From Alviniconcha marisindica (taxonomy: Eukaryota; Mollusca; Gastropoda; Provannidae), in contig JABMCL010000899.1 in NCBI GenBank assembly GCA_018857735.1, positions 563,501-627,500 on the forward strand: a DNA stretch of 64,000 nt, given 5' to 3'. The position numbers and the translations under genes are program-made. The notes under the pieces are model-generated. The model was not told the origin of the DNA. It did no database searches and worked only from the letters and a program-made list of their open reading frames with translations. Positions 45,931 through 64,000 of this stretch are shown one piece after another (the stretch's first letter is position 1; every line of letters begins with the position of its first letter).

Positions 45931-47874
45931 ACTGCAACCTGATGTTAAAAGTTCCACATACTCATATAATCTGTTTGCAAACCAAACCAAAAGCTCCTCT
46001 GAACAATGTATTAAATGAGCCACAACCAGCCAAACAGAAGCGTACTTTAAATACATAATGTTACTGTAGAAACCAAGCATGGAAATGGAAATAATGGTTC
46101 CAGCTATGTACACAGAAACCCTGTCTTAGACTTGGGAGGAGGGGAAATTGCATAGTAATTATTTATATGCAGGACAGAACATGGGTGAGATTTGGTCAAC
46201 CACGCACAGTAAGGTAAAAATAAACATGCAATAACGCACTCAACAGCAAAATTATGTGGAATCAAAACATCCAATTTCAAATACAAAACAGCACATAGTT
46301 TTATACACAATATCCCAAAAACCTGATCCCAGGAAAGTGGGCATGATAAATTTACAACAATAACCCTGGCCTCTGGTTCTGCTACATAACAATTACACTT
46401 ACATTTTGATCCATCTCCTCAAATACAAGTGACTATATATATAGGAAAATCTTCTGGCTACTTTCAACAGCACCTCAGATTAACACAAAGACATGTGCCA
46501 CATCTATTTGTTGCTGTGCTTTCCAGTTTCAGACACCAACTCAACAACCAAGCTATATTATATATAAATACAATATCACACAAGAATGCAAGGAAATGAT
46601 TCCACGCAGTCCATTCAAATTCATGTGGCAGATCACAGGACCTTGAGTCATGAAGTTCTAACCACATGGGCAAGTGCCACTGACCCTGATCAGAAAAAAT
46701 ACTTTGGGGGCAGAAATAATACCAACAAACAATAACGTTAATTAAAAGAAAGAGACAGAGACAGAAAAGAAAAATGACAAAAATTTAAAATTAACAAAAC
46801 AACAACATCAAGATGAACCAATCACAGTTCTCCATGCACAAATAAATAACAGATAAAACTATGAGCTGATAATCACTTTCCTGATCCCTTTCAGTATGTG
46901 AGCAAAATTAAGTACATGTACTTTTTTCTCTTTTTTTTTTTTTAAGAGATAAAAAAAAAAAAGCAAGCTTACCATAGCTCAACCAGCCATAAAAAAATGA
47001 GAAAGTAAAATGATGAAAAAAACCCACCAATGTTACACCGCTCAAGTTCACTTCTGTTACTCCTGTTACACTAAAATTAATACAGAATCCAAGCTCCGGG
47101 AAGTAATGAGCACTTTGCAAAGCACCCTGCAAGATGAGAAACACCACAGCTAAAACAATGGAACAAACCCTTGATGAAAAAACACTTTTACCACCTGCCA
47201 GCCTCCATGAAAGACCTTAAGATTTGTTCTCTCTGGGGATTTTTCTCCTTTTTTTCTTTCTTTTCTAGATGAGAGATGAGAATGATCAGTGCAAGAGTCT
47301 GACTCAGAACTTCAGCTTAAGACTGTGTCATAATCTGACTCAAGAGAACACAAATATGAAGCCATTTAAACCAACCGCTTCTAAGTGTGCTCACTTTGAA
47401 GTTAGCTATCCAGTTTGTCTGTTGTCCAGTTCAAAGCTACCTAAAACTAGCTCTGGGAAAAAAAAAAGAGATGTGGAAACTTTGAGCACAACAAAGCATC
47501 GCTTTAAGACTGATCTTTCCTTTCAGTGATTCACATTTGTTTTGCTCTTGTCTCCAACAATATAGTTTTGGTACAAGATCCGGCAAGTGGTGATGCAAAA
47601 GTCATCAGAGTCAGCATGTGGTGTGGGGTCAAAGGATCGTTTTGGATTTCCAGAAGTCTCTAAGAGAACTAACACAACTTTAAGCCACTGTCAAGTGCAC
47701 AGCCTGGCCAAAGATTTTCCCCAATTGCTCCCCACCTCAGTTTCAGTTGCCCCAATGTCCCATCATGCATGAATCAACACAAACACGAAGGAAAAGCAGT
47801 CGGACAATACTTCAGCATGAGAATGGTGAAAGGTGCTGAGCAGAGGGTAAAAGGCAGAAGGCAAGTGCTGCCCT
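45931..47874 (-). other. Probable UAP1 3' UTR region
   Basis: Lies directly downstream of the UAP1 stop on the - strand. AT-rich, without arrays or convincing open frames. I see no close AATAAA on the - strand, so the 3' end is uncertain. Confidence 0.4.
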
Positions 47875-63253
<15,379 letters not shown>

Positions 63254-63403
63254 GGCCAAAGTCCTTTTTTTCTGTAACTGTTAATGCTGTCTGCGTGGTG
63301 TGCACACCCGTGGTCGCTATTCCTTCAGTGAAGAGAAGATGGTCTGCAGGGATCCTGAGTCAGTCAGGTGTGGATCAGCTCAGTATTGACTGGAGTAACC
63401 CAC
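63254..63403 (-). other. UAP1 5' UTR with possible upstream acceptor
   Basis: A TTTGTTCCAG acceptor-like site lies at 63404-63413 on the - strand, so this may be the 5' UTR part of an exon with an upstream intron. No promoter element was recognised in 63404-64000. Confidence 0.35.
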
Positions 63404-64000
63404 CTGGAACAAATCAACAACTGCATCAAATGAATTATTAACTAATGGAAACATCAATGTCTCCAATAGGGGTTCAATTGAGGTTACAAAACCACAGGTG
63501 ATTACCACAGTTAGAATGTTGGCTTCATCTTATACGTGTAGGTATTTAAAGCTCAAAATCAAAGTCTTTGTTTCACATTTATTAAGATATATGATTATCA
63601 ACTAAATTGTGGGGTTTTCTTTACAGTCTTTGAACCTTCAGTAAAAGATTACTTCCTACAAGAACTTGCCTTCTCAAAGTATGTTTTGCCCATGAAAGCT
63701 GCCAAAAGAGTAAATAAATTAATACCATCAAAATAAAACTTCAAATCACGGATTTTGTTTTAAAATGCTCCATTGATTTTATTTCCATTTTGGGATCCTA
63801 ATCGCATTGGTGATGCTTAACAGCATTCAGTTGTAGAAGACACAGTCGGTGCCACAGCTGGTCTAAAACCACAGTACCCTCAGCCTCATTGTTTTGTATG
63901 TTCCTTGGGTGATGTGAGCCTGATATTAAAGAGGTGGTATGTGTAACACATACCAGCCAGGACACCTGTCATAGGTCTGTGTGCGCAGCAAGTCCCTTTA
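63404..64000. other. Sequence upstream of UAP1, nothing recognised
   Basis: AT-rich sequence without coding frames, repeats or clear core promoter. It may hold the first UAP1 intron or the promoter. Confidence 0.4.

Noticed and set aside
45126..46058. Pro-rich open frame of 310 codons on + and Gly-rich frames on -
   Set aside because: It lies on the C-rich tract. Absence of G removes stop codons, so the frames are expected by composition.

Overview
The window is nuclear DNA of an animal. Coding exons are short (30-283 bp) and interrupted by long, AT-rich, repeat-laden introns with GT-AG borders. The very dense CT, CA, GTCT and poly-C/poly-G runs, the tRNA-derived SINE-like elements and the divergence of the two recognisable proteins from vertebrate ones suggest a lophotrochozoan, most likely a mollusc (perhaps a gastropod). 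That taxonomic guess is inference only.

Two conserved genes lie tail to tail. On the + strand, 3355-29697 holds the 3' part (13 exons, all junctions phase-consistent) of an ORP5/ORP8-type oxysterol-binding-protein-related lipid transfer protein: acidic linker, complete OSBP-related domain with EQ-VSHHPP, and a C-terminal membrane anchor. Its start and PH domain lie left of the window. On the - strand, 63253-47875 holds the complete UAP1 gene (UDP-N-acetylglucosamine pyrophosphorylase): 10 coding exons, 516 codons plus stop, including a 30-nt cassette exon. The 18 kb between the stop codons (29698-47874) contain both 3' UTRs and repeats; I see no other gene there.

The most unusual part is inside the ORP gene. 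The intron before the last exon contains an uninterrupted frame of more than 1,500 codons (about 18560-23199), phase-compatible with splicing from the preceding exon. If used, it replaces the membrane anchor with a huge basic Ser/Pro/Lys-rich tail carrying four S-x-I-P sequences of the kind bound by microtubule plus-end EB proteins. A second open frame with a stop and a downstream AATAAA opens the window (1-327) and may be another intronic terminal exon.

A second recurring theme is tandem arrays built from splice junctions. The donor of one ORP exon is copied about 14 times (4474-5470), the acceptor of another about 25 times (14000-15170), the acceptor of the last exon about 30 times (28440-29443), and the donor of UAP1 exon 2 is embedded in an array of about 18 bp units (61020-61335). 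The 3' end of the giant exon, stop codon included, is also repeated about four times (23040-23760). Other minisatellites, a hairpin element and a dispersed family of about 140 bp fill the rest.
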